DNA of 64,000 nt from Pseudomonas azadiae (GCF_019145355.1 NZ_JAHSTY010000002.1:186001-250000), one strand, 5' to 3'. Shown: positions 27,329 through 37,178, counted from the stretch's first letter. Numbers and translations: made by a program. The notes: generated from the sequence alone by a model not told the origin.

Positions 27329-28291
27329 ATGCGAGCCATACCGCTCCTTACGCTTTTGCTCAGTGGTTGCTTAGCACTCCCCGCCCATGCCGATGAAGCC
27401 CAAGACTGGTTGACTCGACTTGGGCGTGCAGAGCAGCAGCAAAGCTTCCAGGGTACATTCGTCTACGAACGTAACGGCAGTTTTTCCACCCATGACATCT
27501 GGCACCGCGTCCAGAATGGTCAGGTCCGTGAACGGCTCTTGCAGCTCGACGGTTCTGCCCAGGAAGTTGTGCGAGTGGATGGCCGCACGCAATGTGTCAG
27601 CGGCACCCTTGTCGCAGGCCTTGGCAATTCCCCTGACGCACCCTCACGTGCGCTGGATCCGCAAAAACTCATTCAATTCTACGAACTGGCCGTCATTGGC
27701 AAATCCCGTGTGGCCGGTCGAAATGCGGTGATCGTGTCGATTACGCCGCGCGATCAATACCGCTATGGTTTTGAGCTGCACTTGGACCATGAAACTGCGC
27801 TACCGCTTAAATCCTTGTTACTGAGTGATAAAGGCCAGTTGCTTGAGCGCTTCCAGTTCACGCGACTGAACACGTCAGTCGTGCCGGATGACCGCGATCT
27901 GCAGCCCAGTGCCGAATGCGCACCGATTGCCGTCGCCAGTAGTAAAGCAGCCAAGGTGCAGTCCACTGAGACGTGGCATATGGAATGGTTGCCGCCAGGT
28001 TTCCAGCTGACCACCCGCAGTGCCCGTAAAGACATCCACACCAAAACGACCATAGACAGCCTGATGTATAGCGACGGGCTGGCGCGTTTCTCTGTGTTCC
28101 TGGAACCGGTCAGCGACGCGGGCGTCACGGAGGCTCGCACTCAGCTAGGGCCGACGGTGGCTGTGTCTCGCCGCTTGAATACAGTGGATGGCGAAATGAT
28201 GGTCACGGTGGTGGGTGAGATCCCTGTCGGCACTGCGGAACGTATCGCGCTGTCGGTGCGCGGTGAAAAAAAGTCAGCCGCCCAGCCGTGA
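27329..28291 (+). CDS. mucB: Periplasmic regulator MucB (RseB)
   Basis: A 320-aa periplasmic protein that shields MucA from proteolysis. Signal peptide ends at LALPAHA (~residue 21); MucB/RseB N-terminal lipid-sensing domain (QQSFQGTFVYERNGSFSTHDIWH) and C-terminal MucA-binding domain (~220-315). GGAGC before ATG 27329; 15 bp after mucA. Confidence 0.94.
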   Translation: MRAIPLLTLLLSGCLALPAHADEAQDWLTRLGRAEQQQSFQGTFVYERNGSFSTHDIWHRVQNGQVRERLLQLDGSAQEVVRVDGRTQCVSGTLVAGLGNSPDAPSRALDPQKLIQFYELAVIGKSRVAGRNAVIVSITPRDQYRYGFELHLDHETALPLKSLLLSDKGQLLERFQFTRLNTSVVPDDRDLQPSAECAPIAVASSKAAKVQSTETWHMEWLPPGFQLTTRSARKDIHTKTTIDSLMYSDGLARFSVFLEPVSDAGVTEARTQLGPTVAVSRRLNTVDGEMMVTVVGEIPVGTAERIALSVRGEKKSAAQP

Positions 28292-28524
28292 ATCGTTAAT
28301 CTTATGTTCATCCTGACGTTTCAGTGTAGGTGCATGCCTGGTGGGTCGCCGAGAGCATGAAATGTCTGGATCAGCATTTTCACTTGCAAAAATCACTCAT
28401 GTTTTTTATAGGTCAGGGCTTGTCGGCGCTGGCCTTGTTTTGTTCGCGGAACAAAGATGCCGGTCGCATTACCGGCGTTTCTTGAACCCTGTCGCTCAAC
28501 CCTGCTCGTCGTAACGGGAGCTGT

Positions 28525-29964
28525 ATGTCGATACCACGTTTGAAGTCTTACCTATCCATAATCGCCACGGTATTGGTGCTGGGCCAGGCTTTGCCTGCGC
28601 AAGCAGTCGAGTTGCCTGACTTTACCCAATTGGTTGAGCAGGCCTCGCCGGCCGTGGTGAACATCAGCACCACGCAAAAACTGCCGGATCGCAAAGTCTC
28701 CAACCAGCCAATGCCGGACCTTGAAGGCCTGCCGCCGATGCTGCGCGAGTTCTTCGAGCGCGGCATGCCCCAACCGCGCGCGCCGCGGGGTGGTGGTGGC
28801 GGCCAGCGTGAAGCGCAGTCCCTGGGCTCGGGCTTCATCATTTCGCCGGACGGCTACATCCTGACCAACAACCACGTGATTGCCGACGCCGATGAGATTC
28901 TGGTGCGCCTGGCCGATCGCAGTGAGCTCAAGGCCAAGCTGGTAGGCACCGACCCACGTTCCGATGTGGCCCTGCTGAAAATCGAAGGCAAAGACCTGCC
29001 GGTGCTGAAACTGGGTAAATCCCAGGACCTGAAAGCCGGTCAGTGGGTCGTCGCCATCGGTTCGCCGTTTGGTTTCGACCATACCGTGACCCAAGGCATC
29101 GTCAGCGCCATCGGCCGCAGCCTGCCGAACGAAAACTATGTACCGTTTATCCAGACCGACGTGCCGATCAACCCGGGTAACTCCGGTGGTCCGCTGTTCA
29201 ACCTTGCGGGTGAAGTGGTAGGGATCAACTCGCAGATCTACACCCGTTCCGGTGGTTTCATGGGCGTATCGTTCGCTATCCCGATCGACGTGGCCATGGA
29301 CGTTTCCAACCAGTTGAAAAGCGGTGGCAAGGTCAGTCGTGGTTGGTTGGGTGTGGTGATCCAGGAAGTGAACAAAGACTTGGCTGAATCCTTCGGCCTC
29401 GACAAACCGGCCGGTGCCCTTGTTGCGCAGATCCAGGACGACGGCCCGGCTGCCAAGGGTGGCTTGCAGGTCGGCGATGTGATCCTGAGCATGAATGGCC
29501 AGCCGATCGTCATGTCGGCCGACCTGCCGCACCTGGTGGGTGCACTCAAGGCTGGCAGCAAAGCCAAGCTGGAAGTGATCCGCGATGGTAAGCGTCAGAA
29601 CGTGGAGTTGACCGTAGGCGCCATCCCCGAAGAGGGCGCAACCCTGGATGCCCTGGGTAACGCCAAGCCGGGTGCCGAGCGCAGCAGCAATCGTCTGGGC
29701 ATTGCCGTGGCCGAGCTGACCCCTGAGCAGAAGAAGACCTTCGACCTCAGGAGCGGCGTCGTGATCAAGGAGGTGCAGGATGGTCCTGCCTCGCTGATCG
29801 GCCTGCAGCCCGGTGACGTGATCACCCACCTGAACAATCAGGCGATCGACAGCACCAAGCAGTTCACCGACATCGCCAAGGCGTTGCCGAAGAATCGTTC
29901 GGTGTCGATGCGCGTACTGCGTCAGGGACGTGCAAGCTTCATTACGTTCAAGCTGGCCGAGTAA
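28525..29964 (+). CDS. mucD: Periplasmic serine endoprotease MucD (DegP-like)
   Basis: A 479-aa HtrA-family protease. Signal peptide ends LPAQA (~26). Catalytic triad His117 (TNNHV), Asp147 (RSDVALL) and Ser220 (NPGNSGGPL); two PDZ domains follow. Degrades misfolded envelope proteins and dampens AlgU. It lies 233 bp after mucB with no mucC between; that gap shows no gene. Confidence 0.95.
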   Translation: MSIPRLKSYLSIIATVLVLGQALPAQAVELPDFTQLVEQASPAVVNISTTQKLPDRKVSNQPMPDLEGLPPMLREFFERGMPQPRAPRGGGGGQREAQSLGSGFIISPDGYILTNNHVIADADEILVRLADRSELKAKLVGTDPRSDVALLKIEGKDLPVLKLGKSQDLKAGQWVVAIGSPFGFDHTVTQGIVSAIGRSLPNENYVPFIQTDVPINPGNSGGPLFNLAGEVVGINSQIYTRSGGFMGVSFAIPIDVAMDVSNQLKSGGKVSRGWLGVVIQEVNKDLAESFGLDKPAGALVAQIQDDGPAAKGGLQVGDVILSMNGQPIVMSADLPHLVGALKAGSKAKLEVIRDGKRQNVELTVGAIPEEGATLDALGNAKPGAERSSNRLGIAVAELTPEQKKTFDLRSGVVIKEVQDGPASLIGLQPGDVITHLNNQAIDSTKQFTDIAKALPKNRSVSMRVLRQGRASFITFKLAE

Positions 29965-29970
29965 GTCGGT

Positions 29971-30012
29971 AAAAAAAGCCCCGCCTTCGTTTAACGAAAG
30001 CGGGGCTTTTTT
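29971..30012. terminator. Bidirectional terminator between mucD and bepA
   Basis: AAAAAAAGCCCCGC ... GCGGGGCTTTTTT with an inner CTTTCG/CGAAAG extension. It can serve both convergent genes. Confidence 0.93.
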
Positions 30013-30025
30013 GTGCGCGATGGGT

Positions 30026-31459
30026 TTAGCTCATCATCCCTTTGACCAGGCGTTCCTGCTCGATCAGTTCGCGCTGGCGTGCGTCAATACGGGAAGACAG
30101 GGGGAAATTGCTGCCGGCCCTGCGCTTGGCAAAATCCAATTGCTGGATCGCTTGCTGGAAATCGCCCACCAGCGCGAAGTACTCGGCACGCGCTTGATGC
30201 AGGCCAATGATGTTGCCGGACAAGCCGCGTGTTTCGGCGACCTGGTACCAGACGTCGGGATCGTCTGGGCGGGATTTGAGCAGTGCGTCCAAGGCTTTCT
30301 CGGCATCGGCGGTGCGGTTCTGCTTGAGCAACAGGTCGACCCGAATCTGATTCAGCGGATAGTTGCCCGGATACTGGGTGAGCAGCCGATCCGTGCGTTG
30401 CTGGGCATCAGGCAGGCGATTGTTGTCGATATCCAGCTGGATCTGCGCCAGGTTGTAGGTGATGTCGTTTGGCGCCTTGGCCAGCAGCGGCGCCAGGCTG
30501 TCCCGCGCCTGCTTGAACTGAGAGGCTTTGATCTGAGCGATGGCCAGGCCGTAACGCGCCACATCGTTTTTCGGGTTCTCGTCCAGTTGCGCCTGGAAGC
30601 GCTTGGCGGCCAGGCCTGAGGTGTCTTCGTACTGCAACTGCACCCGTGCGCGAATCAATTGATAGCGCAGACTGTCTTCCTTGCCGCCCGGTTTGGCTTG
30701 TTCGGCACGGTTGCGGGTGTCGGCGATACGCGATTCGGTGACCGGGTGCGTCAGCAGGAACTCCGGTGGCTTGGCGTCGAAGCGGTATTGGCGGCCCAGG
30801 CGCTCGAACATGGTCGGCATGGAGCGTGGATCGTAGCCGGCCTTTTCCAGGTTGACGATACCGATGCGGTCGGCCTCTTGTTCATTTTGCCGAGAGAACC
30901 TGCGCTGCTCCTGGATCGCGGCGGCCTGGGTGCCGGCGATCGCCGCGATGCCGGCATCGCCAGCGCCTGCCGCCGCCGCGATGATACCGCCAAGCAGGGC
31001 AGCCATCATTGGGATCTGCATGCGCTGCTGCGCTTCCACGCCACGAGCGAAGTGACGTTGGGACAAGTGCGCCAATTCATGGGCCAGCACCGAGGCATAC
31101 TCCCCTTCGGTCTGGGCATTGAGAAATAGCCCGCCGTTCACCCCCACGATGCCGCCTGGCGCCGCAAAGGCGTTGAGTTGCGGGCTGTTGATCAGGATGA
31201 ACTCCAGGCGCCGGTCATTGACCTGGCTGGTCTCCACCAGTTTGTACACGCTGGTTTCGACGTAATCCTTGAGCTGCGGGTCGTTCAGTTGCGAGACCTG
31301 CCCGCGCAGATAGGCCAGCCATGCGCGGCCCAACTGGTATTCCTGTTGTGGCGAGACAATGGCAGAACTGGCGTCGCCAAGTGACGGCAGGTCGTCAGCG
31401 AAGCCTGGGGAGGCCAGCAGGCAAGCCAGCGTCAGCAGGGTGGGGCGCAAAAAAGTCAT
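30026..31459 (-). CDS. bepA: M48-family metalloprotease BepA/YfgC-like
   Basis: A 477-aa periplasmic zinc protease/chaperone for outer-membrane assembly. Signal peptide ends at GFA (~residue 21); zinc site HELAH (His127-Glu128, His131); C-terminal half is a TPR superhelix. Architecture and length fit BepA. Convergent with mucD, which fits a shared role in envelope quality control. Confidence 0.9.
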   Translation of the reverse strand: MTFLRPTLLTLACLLASPGFADDLPSLGDASSAIVSPQQEYQLGRAWLAYLRGQVSQLNDPQLKDYVETSVYKLVETSQVNDRRLEFILINSPQLNAFAAPGGIVGVNGGLFLNAQTEGEYASVLAHELAHLSQRHFARGVEAQQRMQIPMMAALLGGIIAAAAGAGDAGIAAIAGTQAAAIQEQRRFSRQNEQEADRIGIVNLEKAGYDPRSMPTMFERLGRQYRFDAKPPEFLLTHPVTESRIADTRNRAEQAKPGGKEDSLRYQLIRARVQLQYEDTSGLAAKRFQAQLDENPKNDVARYGLAIAQIKASQFKQARDSLAPLLAKAPNDITYNLAQIQLDIDNNRLPDAQQRTDRLLTQYPGNYPLNQIRVDLLLKQNRTADAEKALDALLKSRPDDPDVWYQVAETRGLSGNIIGLHQARAEYFALVGDFQQAIQQLDFAKRRAGSNFPLSSRIDARQRELIEQERLVKGMMS

Positions 31460-31553
31460 GCACAGGGCCTTTCGACAAAGAGCTTACTGTAGCCGGACAC
31501 TGAGCTTCGGACCAGATATTCTAAGCGCCCCCATGCGTGCCCGGAGTTAAACC

Positions 31554-31793
31554 ATGACCGACGCTGTAGCCTTTGATGCCGAACTTGACGCCAGCGGCCT
31601 CAATTGCCCGTTACCCTTGCTCAAGGCCAAGCTGGAGCTCAATCGCTTGGCCAGTGGCGCGGTGCTCAAGGTGATCGCGACGGATGCCGGCTCCCAGCGG
31701 GATTTTCGCACGTTCGCCAAGCTGGCCGGCCACACCCTGTTGCATGAAGAAGACGCCGCCGGTGTGTACCGTTACTGGTTGCGCAAGGCCTGA
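31554..31793 (+). CDS. TusA-family sulfurtransferase
   Basis: A 79-aa sulfur-carrier protein with the CPxP motif (GLNCPLPLLKAK, Cys18). It carries persulfide sulfur; whether it serves tRNA thiolation or another path cannot be told. 29 bp before the PerM-type gene and divergent from bepA. Confidence 0.88.
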   Translation: MTDAVAFDAELDASGLNCPLPLLKAKLELNRLASGAVLKVIATDAGSQRDFRTFAKLAGHTLLHEEDAAGVYRYWLRKA

Positions 31794-31822
31794 ACCGTTT
31801 GCCCACCCTCCGAGGTTGATTG

Positions 31823-32893
31823 ATGTTCAAAGTGTTACGAGACTGGATTCAGCGCTACTTCTCCGATGAAGAAGCGGTGGTGCTGGCGGTCCTGCTGTTT
31901 CTGGCCTTTACGGCCGTGCTCACCTTGGGTGGCATGCTGGCGCCGGTACTGGCGGGGATGGTGCTGGCGTATCTGATGCAGGGCCTGGTCACCTCCCTGG
32001 AACGCTTGCGCTTGCCGGGCGCGGTCGCCGTGGGGCTGGTGTTCGCTTTGTTCATGGGCCTGCTGGTGCTGTTTATCGTGGTGGTGCTGCCGTTGTTATG
32101 GCACCAACTGATCACCCTGTTCAATGAATTGCCGGGCATGCTCGCCAAATGGCAATCCCTGCTGCTGCTGTTGCCGGAGCGCTACCCGCACCTGGTCTCG
32201 GATGAACAAGTGCTGCAAGCCATCGAAGTGGCGCGCGGTGAGATCGGAAAATTCGGGCAATGGGCGTTGACCTTTTCCCTGTCCAGCCTGCCGCTGCTGG
32301 TCAACATCATGATCTACCTGGTGCTGGTGCCGATCCTGGTGTTCTTCTTCCTCAAGGACCGCGTCATGATCGGCCGCTGGGTACGTGGCTACCTGCCGCG
32401 CGAACGTGCGCTGATCACTCGCGTGGCTGAGGAAATGAACCGGCAGATCGCCAACTATATTCGCGGCAAGGTCATCGAGATCATTATCTGCGGGGGCGTG
32501 ACCTACATCGCTTTTATTGCCCTGGACCTGAACTACGCGGCTTTGCTGGCGCTGCTGGTGGGGGTTTCGGTGGTGGTGCCGTACGTCGGCGCCGTGGTGG
32601 TGACGGTACCCGTGACTTTGATCGCACTGTTCCAGTGGGGCTGGAGCGACCAGTTCATCTATTTGATGGCGGTCTACGGGATCATCCAAACGCTGGATGG
32701 CAACGTGCTGGTGCCGCTGCTGTTCTCGGAGGCCGTCAATCTGCACCCGGTGGCGATCATCTGCGCGGTGCTGCTGTTCGGGGGGCTGTGGGGATTCTGG
32801 GGCGTGTTTTTTGCGATACCGCTGGCGACGCTGTTCAAGGCCGTGCTGGATGCGTGGCCGCGCAAGGAGCCGGTTGTAGCACCGTTATTATAA
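31823..32893 (+). CDS. AI-2E/PerM-family membrane protein
   Basis: A 356-aa protein with seven to eight membrane helices of the AI-2E (PerM/TqsA) family; LDGNVLVPLLFSEAVNLHPVAII is the conserved C-terminal signature. ATG 31823 follows GAGG. Transport of AI-2 is known for TqsA, but others act as antiporters; the substrate here is unknown. Confidence 0.88.
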   Translation: MFKVLRDWIQRYFSDEEAVVLAVLLFLAFTAVLTLGGMLAPVLAGMVLAYLMQGLVTSLERLRLPGAVAVGLVFALFMGLLVLFIVVVLPLLWHQLITLFNELPGMLAKWQSLLLLLPERYPHLVSDEQVLQAIEVARGEIGKFGQWALTFSLSSLPLLVNIMIYLVLVPILVFFFLKDRVMIGRWVRGYLPRERALITRVAEEMNRQIANYIRGKVIEIIICGGVTYIAFIALDLNYAALLALLVGVSVVVPYVGAVVVTVPVTLIALFQWGWSDQFIYLMAVYGIIQTLDGNVLVPLLFSEAVNLHPVAIICAVLLFGGLWGFWGVFFAIPLATLFKAVLDAWPRKEPVVAPLL

Positions 32894-32930
32894 TTCTGTC
32901 GCGCGGCAAACCAGTGGCGAGCGGGCCTTT

Positions 32931-33064
32931 TGTGGCGAGCGGGCTTGCCCCGCGTTGGGGGGCGAAGCACCCCTATGCAAGACGCATGCGGTGTATCAGA
33001 CACTCCGCAGAGGCTGGTTTTGGGCTGCTGCGCAGCCCAACGCGGGGCAAGCCCGCTCGCCACA
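32931..33064. repeat. REPIN-like palindromic element, copy 2
   Basis: Bounded by TGTGGCGAGCGGGCTTGCCC and its reverse complement. A partial extra head (AGTGGCGAGCGGG) sits just left at 32913-32925. The centre differs from the other copies. Confidence 0.88.
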
Positions 33065-33086
33065 ACAGCTCGCTCCAGAGCGAAAT

Positions 33087-33560
33087 TCAGGCCTTGTTCA
33101 ACGCCTGGGCCGCGGCCAGAACAGCCTCCACATGCCCCGGCACTTTCACGCCGCGCCATTCCTGGCGCAACACGCCGTCCTTGTCAATGAGGAAGGTGCT
33201 GCGATCCACACCCAGGTATTCCTTACCGTATAGCTTCTTGAGTTTGATCACATCAAACAGCTGGCAAACCGCTTCATCCTTGTCGCTGATCAGCTCGAAG
33301 GGGAATGCCTGTTTGCCCTTGAAGTTCTCGTGAGACTTCAGGCTGTCGCGCGATACGCCGAACACCTCGGTGTTGGCCGCCTTGAACGCTTCATGCTGGT
33401 CCCGAAAACCCTGGCCCTGCGTGGTGCAGCCCGGCGTGCTGTCTTTCGGGTAGAAGTAGATCACCACCTGTTTGCCCTTGAGGGCGGCCAGGCTGAAGGT
33501 CTGGCCGCTGGTGGCCTGGGCTTCGAAATCGGCGACCGGTGTATCAATGACTACCGCCAT
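33087..33560 (-). CDS. bcp: Thioredoxin-dependent peroxiredoxin Bcp
   Basis: A 157-aa thiol peroxidase reducing peroxides. Peroxidatic Cys45 in DSTPGCTTQGQGFRD. The second Cys five residues later, present in E. coli Bcp, is replaced (Gln50), so it must use another thiol (Cys at ~92) or act as a 1-Cys enzyme. It follows gcvR by 10 bp on the same strand. Confidence 0.93.
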   Translation of the reverse strand: MAVVIDTPVADFEAQATSGQTFSLAALKGKQVVIYFYPKDSTPGCTTQGQGFRDQHEAFKAANTEVFGVSRDSLKSHENFKGKQAFPFELISDKDEAVCQLFDVIKLKKLYGKEYLGVDRSTFLIDKDGVLRQEWRGVKVPGHVEAVLAAAQALNKA

Positions 33561-33570
33561 GAAAACTTCC

Positions 33571-34131
33571 TTACATTGGGTTCTGTGGGCGCCAGGGTTC
33601 GATCAGTGCGTCGAGGTTCAACGCATCGGCGAAATCCAGGAACTGGTCGCGCAGCCAGCTGATCTGCACGCCGGCCGGCAAGGTTACGGTGAACGTGGCG
33701 TTCAGCATGGTGCCGCCGGTCTGCGGGGCCAGGTAGGTGTCGCAGGTCAGGTTTTCCAGCTCGACGTTGTGGTCGATAAAGAACTGGCACAGTTCGTTGA
33801 CGATGTCCGAACGATAGGCCGAGCTGACATACGCCACGTAGGGTAGGGCCTGTGGGCGATTCTCCAGGGCGGCGCTGCGCACCACGTTGACCGTGAAGTC
33901 GTGCTTCTTGGCCAGGCCCGGCAGGCCGGTCTCCAGGCGCGCCAGGGCATCCCAGGTGCCGGAGATCTGCAAGACCAGTGCACTGCACTCGCCGTGGCGG
34001 GTCAGGCGCGAGGTTACGACGGCGCAGCGGTTTTCATGGCTGGCGCGGCACAGCACGTTGGTCAGCTCCATGGGGTTGGCGCCGAGGGCACTGATAACAA
34101 GGAATTGTTCGCGAACTGTGGGGGTGGACAT
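33571..34131 (-). CDS. gcvR: Glycine cleavage system repressor-type ACT protein (GcvR)
   Basis: A 186-aa protein with two ACT domains (FLVISALGANPMELTNVLCRASHENRCAVV and LPYVAYVSSAYRSDIVNELCQFF), the GcvR arrangement. GcvR binds glycine and restrains GcvA. No gcvA is in the window. Divergent from dapA and upstream of bcp, the order common in Pseudomonas. Confidence 0.88.
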   Translation of the reverse strand: MSTPTVREQFLVISALGANPMELTNVLCRASHENRCAVVTSRLTRHGECSALVLQISGTWDALARLETGLPGLAKKHDFTVNVVRSAALENRPQALPYVAYVSSAYRSDIVNELCQFFIDHNVELENLTCDTYLAPQTGGTMLNATFTVTLPAGVQISWLRDQFLDFADALNLDALIEPWRPQNPM

Positions 34132-34403
34132 GCAGCCTTCCTAAAACGATGAGCGGTCGATACTGTGAGGCCGTATCGATCAAAGGATGAAGGGTAGCGA
34201 AAAGCGCCGCCAAGGGATAGGAGGTGGCGTTTTCATTGCGTGATCGGTCCTATTTCATCGTGCTTCAGCACGTGCTTTGGTCCAATGATGGCCTTGCCTG
34301 TCGTTTAGTTGCGCCAGAACGCATCCTCAGGCGGTACTTCGCTTGTGCAAGCATCTTGGCGCCAGTACCATTACCGCTCTCTTTTTCCGGCAGGAGCGGT
34401 TGC

Positions 34404-35282
34404 ATGATTGCGGGCAGTATGGTGGCACTGGTCACACCCATGGATGCACAAGGTCGTCTCGACTGGGACAGCCTGGGCAAACTGGTGGACTTCCACCTGC
34501 AAGAAGGCACCAATGCCATCGTGGCGGTCGGCACCACCGGTGAATCGGCCACCCTCGATGTGGAAGAACACATCCAGGTGATCGAGTTCGTGGTCAAGCG
34601 CGTTGCGGGACGTATCGCCGTGATCGCCGGTACGGGCGCCAACTCGACGCGTGAAGCCATCGAGCTGACCAAAAACGCCAAAAAGGCCGGCGCCGATGCC
34701 TGCCTGCTGGTGACCCCGTACTACAACAAGCCGACGCAGGAAGGCCTGTACCAGCACTTTCGCGCCATTGCCGAAGCCGTCGATATTCCGCAGATCCTCT
34801 ATAACGTACCGGGTCGTACCGCGTGCGATATGAAGGCCGAGACCGTGATCCGCCTGTCCACCGTGCCGAACATCATCGGCATCAAGGAAGCCACGGGTGA
34901 CCTGCAGCGCGCCAAGGACATCCTGGCCGGCGTGAGCAGCGACTTCCTGTTGTATTCCGGTGACGACGCCACCGCCGTGGAACTGATCCTGCTGGGCGGC
35001 AAAGGCAACATCTCCGTGACCGCCAACGTGGCCCCGCGTGCCATGAGCGACATGTGCGCCGCCGCCATCGCCGGCGACGCCGTGACCGCCCGCGCGATCC
35101 ACGAGAAGCTGATGCCGCTCAACAAGACACTGTTTATCGAATCCAACCCTATTCCCGTGAAATGGGCGCTGACTGAAATGGGCATGATGCCGGACGGTAT
35201 CCGTCTGCCGCTCACCCGTCTCAGTGAAGCCTGTCACGAACCGCTGCGACAGGCCCTGCGCCAGTCCGGCGTCCTGGTTTAA
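34404..35282 (+). CDS. dapA: 4-hydroxy-tetrahydrodipicolinate synthase
   Basis: A 292-aa class I aldolase that condenses pyruvate with aspartate semialdehyde in lysine/peptidoglycan synthesis. Schiff-base Lys161 (GIKEATGDL), Tyr133 (LYNVPGRT), Thr44-Thr45. ATG 34404 follows AGGAG; the longer upstream frame is not needed. First gene of dapA-bamC. Confidence 0.96.
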   Translation: MIAGSMVALVTPMDAQGRLDWDSLGKLVDFHLQEGTNAIVAVGTTGESATLDVEEHIQVIEFVVKRVAGRIAVIAGTGANSTREAIELTKNAKKAGADACLLVTPYYNKPTQEGLYQHFRAIAEAVDIPQILYNVPGRTACDMKAETVIRLSTVPNIIGIKEATGDLQRAKDILAGVSSDFLLYSGDDATAVELILLGGKGNISVTANVAPRAMSDMCAAAIAGDAVTARAIHEKLMPLNKTLFIESNPIPVKWALTEMGMMPDGIRLPLTRLSEACHEPLRQALRQSGVLV

Positions 35283-35299
35283 TTGAGGAAGCACTACGC

Positions 35300-36415
35300 A
35301 TGAAGCGATTGGCCGGACTTTCCGCACTTGCCTTGATTATCTCCAGCACCAGTGGCTGCGGTTGGATCTGGGGGCCGGAAGGCTACTTCCGTGACCGCGG
35401 TAGCGATTACCTGGAAGCCCAACCCACTAAACCCATGGAATTGCCGCCGGGCGTCAATGTCGCCAAGCGCCTTGACCCGTTGCTGCCGATTCCGCGCAAC
35501 GTCGCCGACGACACCACCAGGGGCGAGTACGTGGTACCGCGTCCGCAGCCGATCGCTTCCGTGGCGGATGCCAGCGACTACAGCCTGCAGAAGAGCGGCG
35601 ACTCCCGCTGGATCGTGGCCCAGCGCCCGCCTGCCGAAGTCTGGCCGGTGGCCGTGCAGTTCTTCCAGGACAATGGTTTCCGCATCGACGAACAGCGCCC
35701 GCAGACCGGTGAATTCACCACCGCATGGCAGCAGGGCAGCGAACTGTCGGCCACCCTGGCCAAGCGTCTGCAGGCCGGCGGTGTAGCCGCCGACAGCGAA
35801 GCCCGCGTGCGTGTGCGCATCGAGCCAGGCGTGCAGCGCAATACCAGTGAAGTCTACGTGGTCAGCGCCGAGCGTCCTGCCGGCAGCACCGCCAACGTTG
35901 ATTTCACCAACCGTTCGGTCAACAGCGGCGTCGACTCCGCATTGGTCGACGAAATGCTGGCCAGCATGAGCCGTATCTCCGAGAAGGGCGGTTCCGTATC
36001 CCTGCTCGCCGCACGTGATTACGACACCCCGAGCCGTGTCAGCCTCACCGAAGATGGCAGCGGTAACGTGGTGCTCAACCTGGGTGAAGACCTCGACCGT
36101 GCCTGGGCCAGTGTTGGCCGTGCGCTGGAGCAGGGCCCATGGCGCGTTGAAGACATCAACCGCAGCCTGGGCCTGTACTACATCAACGTGGCCGAGAAGG
36201 CCGAGCGTAAAGATGAAGAGCCCGGTTTCTTCGGCAAGCTGTTCGGCAGCCAGCCGACCAAGGAAGAGATCGAGACCCGCGCCGAGCGTTACCAGGTTCG
36301 TTTGAGCAAGGTAGGCGACGCCGTGCAAGTCACCGTCGAGAAGAACATCAATACCGTTGCGCCCGCTGAAACAGCGCGCAAAGTATTGGGCGTGATTCAG
36401 GACAACCTGGGCTGA
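35300..36415 (+). CDS. bamC: Outer membrane assembly lipoprotein BamC
   Basis: A 371-aa lipoprotein of the Bam complex that inserts outer-membrane proteins. Lipobox STSGC with lipidated Cys20, an extended BamD-binding N-terminal stretch, then two helix-grip domains. 17 bp after dapA, the conserved dapA-bamC (nlpB) linkage. Confidence 0.93.
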   Translation: MKRLAGLSALALIISSTSGCGWIWGPEGYFRDRGSDYLEAQPTKPMELPPGVNVAKRLDPLLPIPRNVADDTTRGEYVVPRPQPIASVADASDYSLQKSGDSRWIVAQRPPAEVWPVAVQFFQDNGFRIDEQRPQTGEFTTAWQQGSELSATLAKRLQAGGVAADSEARVRVRIEPGVQRNTSEVYVVSAERPAGSTANVDFTNRSVNSGVDSALVDEMLASMSRISEKGGSVSLLAARDYDTPSRVSLTEDGSGNVVLNLGEDLDRAWASVGRALEQGPWRVEDINRSLGLYYINVAEKAERKDEEPGFFGKLFGSQPTKEEIETRAERYQVRLSKVGDAVQVTVEKNINTVAPAETARKVLGVIQDNLG

Positions 36416-36419
36416 TCCG

Positions 36420-37178
36420 ATGCGTTTTGCCGTTCTCGGCAGCGGTAGCCAAGGGAACGGCACGCTGGTCGCACATGACGAGACCTATGTGCTGGTGGAT
36501 TGTGGTTTCTCGCTACGGGAAACCGAGCGGCGCCTGCTGCGGCTGGGGGTTCACCCCACGCAGCTGAGCGCGATTCTGGTGACCCACGAGCATGCCGACC
36601 ACGTGCATGGCGTGGGTTTGCTGTCTCGGCGCTACAATCTTCCGGTCTACCTCAGTCGCGGCACCTTGCGCGGGATGCGCAAACCCATTGAACCCGCAGG
36701 TTTCCTGGCCGGTGGCGAGCAACTGCAGATCGGTGCCTTGGGCATCGATGTCATTGCCGTTGCGCACGACGCCCAGGAGCCGACGCAGTACGTATTCAGT
36801 GATGGCGAGCGGCGCTTCGGCGTACTCACCGACCTGGGCTCCTACTGCGCCAAGGTGCTGGACGGTTACCGGAACCTCGATGCGCTGATGATCGAGTCCA
36901 ACCACTGCCGAGACCTGCTGGCGCGCGGGCATTACCCGTACTTTCTCAAGCAGCGGGTGGGCGGCGAACGGGGGCATTTGAACAACCATCAGGCGGCGTA
37001 CCTGGTGTATGAGTTGGGCTGGCAAGACTTGCAACACCTGGTCCTGGCCCACCTGAGCAGCAAGAACAACCTGCCGACGCTTGCCCGGCAATGTTTTGTC
37101 GACACCCTCGGGTGCGACCCGGACTGGCTGCAACTGGCCGATCAAGATTCAGGGCTCGACTGGCGACACATCGCCTAG
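36420..37178 (+). CDS. MBL-fold metallo-hydrolase (YycJ/PhnP type)
   Basis: A 252-aa metallo-beta-lactamase-fold hydrolase. Metal motif THEHADH (His56, His58, Asp60, His61) and further ligands at ESNHC and LAHLSSKNN. Relatives are RNA or cyclic phosphate hydrolases; the substrate is unknown. 4 bp after bamC and 27 bp before purC: same transcript. Confidence 0.88.
   Translation: MRFAVLGSGSQGNGTLVAHDETYVLVDCGFSLRETERRLLRLGVHPTQLSAILVTHEHADHVHGVGLLSRRYNLPVYLSRGTLRGMRKPIEPAGFLAGGEQLQIGALGIDVIAVAHDAQEPTQYVFSDGERRFGVLTDLGSYCAKVLDGYRNLDALMIESNHCRDLLARGHYPYFLKQRVGGERGHLNNHQAAYLVYELGWQDLQHLVLAHLSSKNNLPTLARQCFVDTLGCDPDWLQLADQDSGLDWRHIA

Noticed and set aside
28552..29829. 425-codon minus-strand open frame
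   Set aside because: Shadow of mucD, which has a signal peptide, triad and PDZ domains.
34224..34403. 60-residue N-terminal extension of DapA
   Set aside because: ATG 34404 has a strong ribosome site and matches the family start; the extension is unconserved.
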